A stretch of DNA of 64,000 nucleotides from Cydia pomonella (taxonomy: Eukaryota; Arthropoda; Insecta; Lepidoptera; Tortricidae). Position numbers and translations under genes: made by a program. Each line of letters begins with the position of its first letter. The stretch's first letter is position 1. The stretch is taken from the NCBI RefSeq assembly GCF_033807575.1, contig NW_026907796.1, positions 62,001 through 126,000 of the forward strand, written 5' to 3'. The notes below the pieces were generated by a model. That model was not told where the DNA came from. It was given only the letters and a program-made list of their open reading frames with translations, and searched no databases. Positions 21,791-31,800 of this stretch are shown here, piece by piece.

Positions 21791-22267
21791 GTCTATTTTT
21801 ATTTATTTTTAGATTTAGATTTTAAGTTTTGTAGTTTAGTTTTTAGTATATTTATAAATAAGTTGTATAACTTAAATAATGTAAATTACATTTGATTCGA
21901 TTGATAAATAATTCGTATATTAAGTCAGTATTCATTGTATTTTATTGAAAAATAGCAGTTTAAAATATTTTTACATAATTTTCAATAGTGGCTGAATGCC
22001 GAATAACTCTGTGCCTTCGATGCCTAACCTGTCAAAGAATGACAATATGGCGGACGAATGTTTGAAATGTCACCGTATTTAAGAATTATTTCACCTAAAA
22101 TTTAATTTTTTCTTCGCAAGTGTGACCACCCTCGCTTCCAAAATGTCACTTACCCCCCTCGTTGCACAATGTACTATTTCCCAAGGTAAAAAGGTTGGCT
22201 TTGCGAGGCCGTGAGCGAGGGCCCCATTCGCCCACGCCTACTAGCTACGCCACTGCTTAAACTTATA
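21791..22267. other. No gene seen
   Basis: AT-rich sequence, no coding frame beyond chance length and no repeat that I could pair within the window. Confidence 0.35.
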
Positions 22268-22372
22268 GTTTTGCCCAGTATCTCATTTCAAACATAAACA
22301 GAGAATCATACTGGCTTTGTCTTACGCTAGTACAAGTAAAGGACGAAAACCAAAAGAAAAGGACGAGTATAG
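22268..22372 (+). repeat. Dispersed repeat, pair with 52105-52205
   Basis: Blocks atctcatttcaaacata, TTTGTCTTACRCTAGTAC, CCAAAAGAAAAGGA and GAGTATAGTT occur in the same order in inverted orientation at 52105-52205. Probably an unclassified transposon fragment. Confidence 0.5.
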
Positions 22373-22427
22373 TTTTCCTGATTCTTACTCACTGACAATT
22401 TGTATTTGCTAGACTATATATTTCAGA

Positions 22428-22662
22428 TTTCGGGCCTGATGATCATTTTCCGTTTCACGGAATATCGGCACATCGTTAACAATATTTGAAATGTAAAATA
22501 TACTTTGTCTCTAATTGCCAAAAATGTTCAATGTTTGATATTTTTGCATATGAAACATTTTTTCACATTTCAAATATTGTAAACGATGTGCTGATATTTG
22601 GTGAAACGGAAAAATACTCTTGCTCGGGCCCGAAATCGGGTCTGATATCAGGCCTGATAAAG
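22428..22662. mobile_element. Foldback element
   Basis: Inverted arms contain CGTTTCACSGAATATC..CACATCGTT..AATATTTGAAATGT on the left and the complementary series on the right. Outer tips are GATTTCGGGCCTGATG-like and ATCAGGCCTGATA. Confidence 0.6.
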
Positions 22663-22841
22663 TGTTGATGTAATTGGCACTTTACACATCTTTATTGTTA
22701 AAAGAGTATACTACCTGTAATAGATCATTTTGAACATCTCGCCCGCTCAGATATTTCTTCCCGAGTTGACATTCTTTTGACATAGATTAATAACGGTCGA
22801 GCATTCCCCACTTTATCAATTTACAGTACGCTAAATAAGTA

Positions 22842-22968
22842 CCGCAGCCGGCAAACCGTCCCACTTTGTCGCTTGCCATAAGGACGCCTTATCAGGTTCT
22901 TCGATTAAAGATACAAGCAAATCTCGTCCTTATGGCAAGGGAGAAAGTGGGACGTTTTGCCGGCTACG
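22842..22968. mobile_element. Short MITE, CCGGCAAAACGTCCCACTTT ends
   Basis: The left agccggcaaaccgtcccact pairs with agtgggacgttttgccggct at the right, and inner GCCATAAGGACG pairs with CGTCCTTATGGC. Confidence 0.65.
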
Positions 22969-23355
22969 ATCACATAATTGATTGACCCTTTTTGGAAGAT
23001 AGGAAAAATAGCAAAACTAGCCAGATACACAATCACTTCTATTACATAAGTTATATGAATAAAAGTGCGTTTACACATTTGATAAGCTTCAGCAAAAACA
23101 TGTGGTAGAATAATATATACAGTCGCAATCAGATATATCGAATATCTGAACATGCACTGTATAGAGTAAAAGCATAGACAATAGAGGCGTGTTCAGATAT
23201 TTGTGAGCACCTTGGCCGCTCCGATATATCTGATAGAGACCGCACAGTCAAGGTATAGATCGTGTCATTCAGGAAGACGCGTGCCTTGACTTGTAATGTC
23301 ATGTTATTGAAGGTTAGATTTGACAAATGTGTCATCGTGGATGACACAAACTACA

Positions 23356-23718
23356 TTAAATATCGACACGGACAAAGTGCTAAAAATATGTCTACACGAC
23401 CTTTTTGCCCATACATTAAGGTAGTGTCAGGCGACACGTGTCCTTTCGGCTTTTACCGGGTCCGTTCGGCTCAGAGCTCCGAGCAATTATTAGGGTTGGC
23501 AACACTTGAGAACTTGACGTCCCTATACGTGCACGACCACAGATAACGACTTGAATTTTTCAACCCTAAATGGCCGAAAGGGATAGTGCCATACATTAGA
23601 AAGGGACAGAACAATTCGTCCCTGAATCGCTGTCAAACTTCGGTTTTTGGAAGTTTCTGTACGATAGTACTATTATTTATTCTGGGGTAGTGTACATATT
23701 TTTGGCACATCCGTGACG
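23356..23718. mobile_element. MITE of the TACGGTCACGTCTG family split by an insertion
   Basis: The left part 23356-23425 (acacggacaaagtgctaaaa to cattaaggtagtg) and right part 23688-23718 (tacatatttttggcacat) are contiguous in the copies at 54091 and 63694. Here they are separated by ~260 bp. The break is bounded by GGTAGTG on both sides, a probable 7-bp target duplication. The insert includes the dispersed repeat at 23555-23660. Confidence 0.55.
23555..23660 (+). repeat. Dispersed repeat, CCGAAAGGGATAGTGCCATA family, copy 1
   Basis: The core ccgaaagggatagtgccata, then CATTAGAAAGG and GAATCGCTGTCAAACTTCGG, recurs at 54998-55095 (plus strand) and 38465-38560 (minus strand). Confidence 0.6.
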
Positions 23719-23855
23719 AACGAATACATTTTTGAGAAAATAATTTTACTCACACCAATTTAAAAAAAAATGTAATAATATAAGCAGCACTTTATATTTG
23801 CCTGGCCTAGTGGTTCCTAATTCATAAGCAGGTAACTTGAATAGACTTAGAAATA

Positions 23856-24126
23856 TACAGGGTGATTTTGCTATGTCTAGTTATTTTGGCAAATCACAAT
23901 TTCCATACGTCATAAGTTTTGATTGGCGTTTACTACAAACGATTTTGGCTAGGCCCCTTTTTTTGATTTCATGGTTGACCAGTATAGGTTCTCTTTTTCA
24001 CTAAACTTAGCACTTTATCTACCAGTTAAGCTTATTTGAAGATGGCAAGTAGATTATTCAGGACTTTACTTGGACATCGCGAATCAGGCCCTTAGATTAT
24101 GATAGATCTAAGAAAATCACCCTGTA
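23856..24126. mobile_element. Tc1/mariner-like MITE, TACAGGGTGATTTT ends
   Basis: Tips tacagggtgattttgctatg and, inverted, tagatctaagaaaatcaccctgta share about 14 perfect terminal bases bounded by TA. The ~230-bp centre is non-coding. Confidence 0.7.
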
Positions 24127-24454
24127 TAAATAAAGTCAAGTACATAAAAATAAAAATTTTTCTTAATCAATCGAAAATGGATCGTAGAATATTTTATGTA
24201 TTTTAGTAATAGTTCATTTTAACTGATTCGAAATTACTAAAATTTTAATCAGGGAATATATACGAAGTTTATATCTAAGTATGACTTATTTAAGCATTAC
24301 TTATATTAAAGGGCCAGGATACAGTAAATACAGCTATCAATTCCATGATCATAATATATAATTATTAATTATACACATCTTAGATATAATTATAATAGTA
24401 TACATACACATCTGCATCATAAGACATTTGATTACATCAGTTTTGTGATATAAT

Positions 24455-24691
24455 TTATACAAAAAACAACAAAAGTAAAACACACAGCATCTTGACAAAC
24501 AACAATATTTCTGTAAGGCCAGTTGCACCGACCACAATGGCGTTGAAAGGTCGAAGTATTTCACAGATGGAGCCAGGATAGGTTTTACACATGAATCTAG
24601 TATTTAGCATGGATTGGACAGAACGGGATAGTCTCGTGTATCTTTCAGTTGGAGTAGCAGAGAAAGCGCTATTATTGTTTGTCCTTGTCAT
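24455..24691 (-). CDS. Small open frame with hydrophobic C-terminus, unrecognised
   Basis: 78 aa from ATG at 24691. The N-terminal half is polar (S/T/N/R-rich); residues ~60-78 are strongly hydrophobic (EILLFVKMLCVLLLLFFV) and end at the stop, the layout of a tail-anchored membrane protein. I see no neighbour, splice partner or repeat family that explains it. It could equally be a chance frame or a last exon. No function is proposed. Confidence 0.2.
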   Translation of the reverse strand: MTRTNNNSAFSATPTERYTRLSRSVQSMLNTRFMCKTYPGSICEILRPFNAIVVGATGLTEILLFVKMLCVLLLLFFV

Positions 24692-25169
24692 AGTCTCACT
24701 TTTCCTTTCTGCCTTCTTCTAAAAAGTCATAAGTGACGTAGACGTTTTTTGTTGCCGTTTTATGGTGGGCAACAAATAACCCGACCAAATTACGTAGGTT
24801 GTTTTTAGTATGTTGTCAGGAAAGATCAAACGTGTTTTTAATTTCGTCGCATTGCGTATGTTCTGTCTCATGTATGGAAACCTGTTATTCCTACGAATAG
24901 TATCAAATTTAAGCCAATTCCTATAGAGACAGGGGAAACCTCTGGCGCCATCTATACAACCCTTGTGTCAACCCCATCGACAAACGGATCAACGTCAATC
25001 CGCAACGAGCTGTAGTATGTTTCAAACAAGAAGAGTATGCTTATAGGTGTCACCTACAATTTATAACCTAAAAACACCAAATCTTCATGTTTGAAAAATA
25101 CTATTTGACACTTTCCATACGATAAAATTTAGCGAACGTTAGGACCGGTGTTTAAGATATTCCAATCTA

Positions 25170-25560
25170 TCGCTGGATTAATGTTAGAACCAAGAGACCT
25201 ACCGCGAACCACTTCGTTTGTCTATTTGGAATATCTAAGAGTGATAAAGAAAAGAACCGTGCGACCGAAGACCTAGTGGCTGAACCTAACATCATGGAAG
25301 AAAGTAAAGTCCACAGACTCCATAGGTTGGGCCATCTTGAGAGAAAGGAAGATCGGAACGTAAAAAGAGCGTGCCTGGGTCGCCTAGGAGCACGTCCTAT
25401 CGGACGCCCCAGGTATCGCTGGAGCGACATGGTGGAGGATCTGTGCGAACTTCGTCAACAATTGGCGAGAGGTCGCACAGGACCGAGAAAAGGGGCGCTG
25501 TCTTGTGTCGGAGGCCGAGTCTCATTTTGGGTCGCTGAGCCAACGGAGTAAGTAAGGAAG
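25170..25560 (+). pseudogene. LINE polyprotein C-terminal fragment
   Basis: The frame at 25276-25551 contains HRLGHLERKEDRNVKRAC, then ARPIGRPRYRWSDMVEDL, the typical end of a LINE ORF2 after the reverse transcriptase. Upstream frames are broken. A short inverted match (CCGTTGGTTTCTCGGTCC, CGACCTCTCGCCAATTGTCG) is at 53048-53095. Confidence 0.6.
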
Positions 25561-25642
25561 TGTGATAGAGGCAGAAAACGAAATTTCGATTTTCGGTGTT
25601 CACGGTAAGCCCTCAAATGGATTAATTTTATCTAACAAGGAA

Positions 25643-26268
25643 AGGTACCCAACTGGCCGATTCCGATTTGATTTATATTTATATATGTTATAGAGTAGTC
25701 TAAAATAACGGTCGTATTTTTTCTTAGCTTCCCAAACTCAACCTATTGAGAGAAATTGTCCTTCAAAGTATTAAAAAAATACTAAATCTTCTAACTCCTA
25801 TAGAAGGTGATGCTCAAGCAACTTGCTAGTTAATGGCTTGTTTGAGTATATGTTTGAGAGCAGGAAAGAATAATGAGCACGTGTTTTGTTATATCTGCTT
25901 AAACTCAAGTTTTCCTAAAAAACACCCGTCTTTATGTGTATCTTTAGCAATAAGATAGTATAAAACTTCGAATGTCGTTTTTTTTTTTAGGAAAAGATAG
26001 TTTCAGCCGATATAACAAAACTCGTGCTCATTATTTTTTCCTGCTCTCAAACATATACTCAAACCAGCCATTAACTAGCAAGTTGCTTGAGCATCACTTT
26101 ATATAGGAGTTACAAGATTTAGTAATTTTTTTGTACTTTGGAGGACAATTTCTCCCAATAGGTTGAGTTTGGGCAGCTAAGAAAAAATACGTGTCCGTTA
26201 TTTTAGACTACTCTATAACATATTTAAATATAAATCAAATCGGAACCGGACAGTTGGGTACCTCTCCT
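25643..26268. mobile_element. Large foldback element, two ~280-bp inverted arms
   Basis: Arms 25643-25922 and 25988-26268 are inverted copies with few mismatches, from AAAGGTACCCAACTG / CAGTTGGGTACCTCTCC inwards to CTTTTCC-like blocks beside the loop. The 65-bp loop ends in a T run. No coding capacity. A transcript across it would form a hairpin of several hundred base pairs. Confidence 0.8.
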
Positions 26269-26407
26269 TGATGTTTTAGAGCTCATGGCCTAACATCCCC
26301 GTCCAGTGAAAACACCGGTCTTAAAACCTCATTGCAATTTAGAATTATTCCCTCCCAAATCAGCATAAATATTTCATAAAATTAATTCTTTTCTCATCCA
26401 ATATTAA

Positions 26408-26606
26408 CCTTTTGAACGCTTTCTCTCTCGCATCAAAATGTGACATACATGCCACCATCTCAACTAGTGAGAAACGAATTTAAACCTTATCTGTCAACAG
26501 TAAAATTGCTTTGACAGCGTCTGCCATGACCCCTTTAGTGGTCGTTGGCGTGGTAGGCACGACGGCACACGACCACTTTAGTGGCTCTTGGCGTTCAAAG
26601 GGTTAA
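26408..26606. mobile_element. AACCCTTTGAACGCC-family MITE
   Basis: It starts ttaaccttttgaacgc and ends ggcgttcaaagggttaa. Inner sub-repeat: ACCACTTTAGTGGCTCTTGG and CCCCTTTAGTGGTCGTTGG. Confidence 0.6.
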
Positions 26607-26755
26607 AACTGAAAAAACACTTATTAAAACGTCCTAAAATAAAATAAATTAAAGTTATATTACGAGGCACTATTATCATGAAATAGACTACTTAGCGGAC
26701 CCTGGATTCCAAATCAGTACCTTTGGAATGCAACCGGGATATACGCTAACGCGCA

Positions 26756-26957
26756 TGGCACCTGCATCCGATTCGCACGTCGCACCGATGTTTGAGTGAG
26801 ACAACGCTATGCGCACATTATTTATTTATTTCATTTATTCACTTAAATACAATGCAAGTTTACAGTATGTCATTACACCAAAGCACTTACACGCTAAATT
26901 ATTATTATAGCGACATCCCGCTCGCACGTCGACGTGCGAATCGGATACAGTGTGCCA
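26756..26957. mobile_element. MITE, GCATCCGATTCGCACGTCG arms
   Basis: The left tggcacctgcatccgattcg pairs with cgaatcggatacagtgtgcca on the right. The interior includes an A/T-rich stretch. Confidence 0.55.
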
Positions 26958-27182
26958 AGCGCCTAAGATGAAAGAAAGGCTTTTCACACACTGAGTTTAT
27001 GATATACCACGGCGAGCGGAGCGATATATTTAACAGTGTGCCTAAGCTGGTAAAACATGTACCTATTTTTAAAGTAAGGACGCTAAGCACGATGAAAGTC
27101 GTACATCAACCCGCCTTAAAAAACAGGTACCGCATTCAGAAGTATTCCAAATAGCGTCTTAGTACTATAGCAAAGGTGACTA

Positions 27183-27423
27183 TACTCTGTATCTTTAGGT
27201 ATTTAAATAAAAGTAAGCAAAATCTACCCTCAAATGGCTCCTTAACCTAGTTGAGGGTAGATGAAAACATTACACGATCAAATAATGTAGGTTAAAGTCA
27301 GGTCGTTCAGTCACAGATCCAGGCGGTTTTGTATTTGGTTGGTTAACCAATAAATATTCTAACTACCCGAAAATGTACAAATTGTTTGTTTACTTTGATT
27401 TAAATACCTAAAGATTCAGTGTA
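27183..27423. mobile_element. MITE, CTTTAGGTATTTAAAT arms
   Basis: The left actctgtatctttaggtatt and following AAATAAAAGTAA pair with TTACTTTGATTTAAATACC and taaagattcagtgtat. An inner hairpin is formed by TACCCTCAA and TTGAGGGTA. Confidence 0.65.
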
Positions 27424-27708
27424 TAAATAAGTACTTAATGCTAATACATATTTTTGATATAAATAAATGATGCATTTATGACTTTCAATTGTCTAAAATG
27501 AAGACACGTTGTGACCATAAATGAACCCTATGCCATCGTAAAAAGGCTTATAATTGGTCAATTAATGAAATGCTTGCTAAAAATAGGAATTGTAAGTTAC
27601 AATAAAAGTTGCGCTGAATTAATTTTTGGCTAAAGTTTGCTACAGCACATTTTAAAAGGTAAAAGAGTTTCTAAATTAATTTTAACAAAATGACGATATT
27701 ACTCAATA

Positions 27709-27863
27709 GGTCCACACAGACCGAGCATACGCGCGAGGCAATTTCGATATGGCGCGCGCTTTTTCCTCGCCCGAGCGCGCCGCCTTGGCCGAGGCACGTC
27801 TACACTGGCCGTTTTGGGCGCGAGGAAATTCCCTCGCGCGGCGTATGCTCGCTCTGTGTGGAC
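27709..27863. mobile_element. GC-rich foldback MITE, GGTCCACACAGA family, copy 1
   Basis: The left ggtccacacagaccgagcat pairs with atgctcgctctgtgtgga. The interior repeats GCGCGAGG(C/A)AATT and CCTCGCCCGAGCGCGC. Related copies are at 29273-29786 and 39486-39671. Confidence 0.7.
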
Positions 27864-28202
27864 TCTCCTAATTAATAAAAAAAAAAAAAACACTCAAACA
27901 ATCACTATTTGGCTTGTTACCGGGATTTGTCCTAATATTGTTAAAAGTGACGCAACCACCCTTTGCATACCAAACTCAAAAATAAATTTCATTTTATTGA
28001 TATAATCATGAGTTTAAGTCAACAAATAAATAAATATATTTAAACTAAATAAGAACTTAACATAGACGCAAAAATTGTGAACATAAACGTCCAAAATAAC
28101 ATTGTATTTATGTATTATTTTTCCATAGGATGGTATGGGGTCACGTAGTTTTCCCATATATATTGTAAATATTTGATTTCGATTATTTGTCCTGGTGCGA
28201 CA

Positions 28203-28300
28203 GCACGGTTGCATTTTTTTCGCCTGTCAGCATGCCTGTCACGTTCTAACAAGTATGTAAGTACGAAAGTGACAGGCGATAAAAATGCAACCATGCTGCC
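28203..28300. mobile_element. MITE-like repeat, ATGCCTGTCACGTTCTAACA family, copy 2
   Basis: It matches 18378-18480. Here the ends are better preserved: ggttgcatttttttcgcctg pairs with caggcgataaaaatgcaacc. Confidence 0.65.
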
Positions 28301-28854
28301 ACCGCTGGCCATACTTTTGTATTTATAAGACAATGCTTCTTCTTTTGTGCGAACACTGGTTATTGACAGAATTAATAGCTTTTCAGCTCATAAAAGGACC
28401 TTTGTCCATTATTACTGGAAAATCATTGCGCATGAGTAATTTTTCATACTAAAGTTTTTTTGTAGTTTCACGGCGTATTTTTTTTAATGAATCAAATTTG
28501 CGCAAAGCTATGAAATTCGACGATCGCAAATAACATCATTTTTTTGTCCAAGATCGTATCGGTGTTGAGTTATCTACGAATTACCTGTTATATGAATTTG
28601 AATCTTAATAACAGAACGGTAAAATTGGTTTTTAAACGGGCTTGTTGCTTCTCACTCTTGATGGATTCGATAGCTAACCGCGTCGCTTATAAGAAACATT
28701 GCCTTCTGTGACTACACATGAATTTAATTTCATTCGGCTTAAACGAAAGAAAATTTCACCTATATGAAAATGTACATGCGCACATCCACATTCAGGAGCA
28801 AACGAACAGTGTGGGTGCGGCGAAGTATTCGTACATCAGACCTTAGCTTTATGC
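28301..28854 (-). other. SIRT2 3' UTR / intergenic sequence
   Basis: AT-rich sequence beyond the SIRT2 stop with no reading frame. The 3' UTR must begin here. The nearest clean AATAAA on the minus strand is at 27998-27993, about 860 nt from the stop. Confidence 0.35.
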
Positions 28855-31800
28855 TCACAGTTTAGGGTCTAGTGGTGAACTGACGCCTGGCTCCGGTGCG
28901 TGCGGGGTGTGTGAGGCGTGCGGCGCATGCGAGGCGTGCGGCGCGTGCGAGGCGTGCGGCGCGTGCGGCGCGTGCGGGGCGTGCGGCGCGTGCGAGGCGT
29001 GCGGGGCGTGCGGCGCGGACAGCGAGCCTGACAGCTCCAGCCGAGCGTGCTCGGAGGCTACGAGGGCTTGGAGTTCCTCCTGAAAACAATGTACAACTTA
29101 TTTACATGCACACAAATTTCTATACATGGGGAGTACATGGGTGTACTGTATATTTGTTATTGTGAGTTTCCGATATTTCGTCACAGTTGCACATACCTAC
29201 CACCGTGTAACTATAGATAGGTCATACTAATACATAATGAGCACAAAAAATACTTTCATATTTATTTCATTAGGCGGGTCCACTCAAAGCGAGCTGCCGC
29301 GCGAGGAAATTTCCTCGCGAGGCAGCTCGTGAGGCGTGCTCGTGTAACTTTTGCCTCAGCACGTTTGGCTCATCCGAGCCAATTTGCTCGGCAAAATGGC
29401 GTCACTCAGTCAGCTATTCAAAATGGCTCTAGACGTAATAACTGCAGTGGCTTGCGTTTCTTCTATTTTGCTATTTAAAGCAATTCAAAAGAAAACTTGG
29501 AAGCAAAGAAGGAAGGATATGATTTGCGACACTCATTATATATTACCATAAAAAAATTACCACGCGCACCATAAACAAACACGTATACACTGGCGCGCGG
29601 CTAACTGAGCTAACTGGTGCGTCTGAGGCACCTTTCAGCAAGCCGAAAAACCGACAGCGAGCGGCTCGGCCAAGGTCGCGCTCGGGCGAGGAAAACACGC
29701 GCCGCTTCGGCCGTGGCACGTCTTATTTTTGTGCGCGAGGACGAGGTAATTGCCTCGCGCGTATGCTCGCTCTGTATGGACCCGCCTATTAAATACGAAT
29801 TTTCATTACCTACTGAATCTATTTTTGTCGATTCATTTTCGCATACCATCCTTGTCACACTCGTTGAACTTGTCGTACTTGTCTTTTTCTCTTTCGGTGT
29901 GTTCGTAAGCACATGAAGATTTCTCGCTTGTCTAGGGTCGACTAAAGAGCAACTGTACAATTTAAGCGTTATTATAGCCACCAAGTGGATGCCGTAGAAT
30001 AAGCGCGGACGTGGCAGCCCCAGACAGAGATGGGACGACTTAGACAACTTCATTAGTACGTGGCCGGGAAAAGCCTTTGTCCAGGAGTGGGATACTATGA
30101 CGCGCTAAGAACAAAAAATCCTCAATTTTGGAACGTACAATAAGAATAGTTTTCACGCCACTGTTCGGAAATGTGGCAATAGATGGTCTAAAACCAAGCT
30201 GGAAAGTAGGCAATAGCTGTAGCACCTGAACAACCACTACGACAATGCTTCATTGTTTCATCATCTGTCATTGGTGATGGTAAAAGGTCTTTTTTAACTT
30301 TTTTCTTTTTTAAATTTTTCATTCAAAAATAAAATTAGGTTATTTATAGGACCAATTACTTATTTAAAAGAAAGAAACTTCAAAACCATTTATATTTGAC
30401 GCAGCCAATGATGATCCGTATGACAGTTTCTCCAATTCGCTTTTGGATGGACTTTTGAAATAGGTTTTTACGGTGTTTTAATTACTTAATTGTTACATTT
30501 CTGAATAAAAGAATGTGTTATAGTACAGAAAAGCGGCCAAGTGCGAGTCGAACTCGCCCATGAAGGGTTCCGTACCATTTATGACGTATTAAAAAAACTA
30601 CTTACTAGATCTGGTTCAAACCAATTTTCGGTGGAAGTTTGCATGGTAATGTATATCATATGTTTTTTTACATTTTTCATTCTGTTATTTTAGAAGTTAC
30701 AGGGGGGGACACACTTTTTTTCACTTTGGAAGTGTCTCTCGCGTAAACTATTCAGTTTAGAAAAAAATGATATTAGAAACCTAAATATCATTTTTGAAGA
30801 CCTATCCGTAGATACCCCACACTTATGGGTTAGATGAAAATTTTTTTTTTTTTTAATTTTATGACGTATTAAAAAAAACTACTTACTAGATCTCGTTCAA
30901 ACCAATTTTCGGTGGAAGTTTGCATGGCAATGTATATCATATATATTTTTTAGATTTTTCATTCTGTTATTTTAGAAGTTACAGGGGGGGGGGGCACACT
31001 TTTTTTCACTTTGGAAGTGTCTCTCTCGCAAACTATTCAGTTTAGAAAAAAATGATATTAGAAACCTAACTATCATTTTTGAAGACCTATCCGTAGATAC
31101 CCCACACGTATGGGTTTGATGAAAAAATTTTTTTTTTTTTTAATTTTATGACGTATTAAAAAAAAACTACTTACTAGATATCGTTCAAACCAATTTTCGG
31201 TGGAAGTTTGCATGGTAATGTATATCATATATTTTTTTTTAGATTTTTCATTCTGTTATTTTAGAAGTTACAGGGGGGGGGGGGGGGACACTTTTTTTCA
31301 CTTTGGAAGTGTCTCTCGCGCAAACTATTCAGTTTAGAAAAAAATGATATTAGAAACTTAAATATCATTTTTGAAGACCTATCCGTAGATATCCCACACG
31401 TATGGGTTTGATGAAAAAAGATTTTTTGAGTTTCAGTTCTAAGTATGGGGAACCCCCAAAAATTTTTGATTTTTTTCTATTTTTGTGTAAACATCTTAAT
31501 GCGGTTCATAGAATACATCTACTTACCAAGTTTGAACAGTATAGCTCTTATAGTTTCGGAAAAAAGTGGCTGTGACATAATCGGACAGACAGACGGACAT
31601 GACGAATCTATAAGGGGTTCTTTTTTTGCCATTTGGCTACGGAACCCTAAAAAGGTCCAAAAATATCTGACATTGGCAGTTATTCAATACAAAAATGAAC
31701 TGTAATAGGGATCATCATTGGGCGCGTCAAGTATAGTTCACGCTTAAGGTGTTTTTACTTTTGTATCTATTTGGTTTTTTTTTTATTAGCAAAAACGCTT

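Noticed and set aside
28862..29165. Ala/Arg-rich frames on both strands (for example 28896-29165 plus)
   Set aside because: These are off-frame readings of the GC-rich SIRT2 exon 7 minisatellite. The true frame is minus-strand and lacks a Met of its own.
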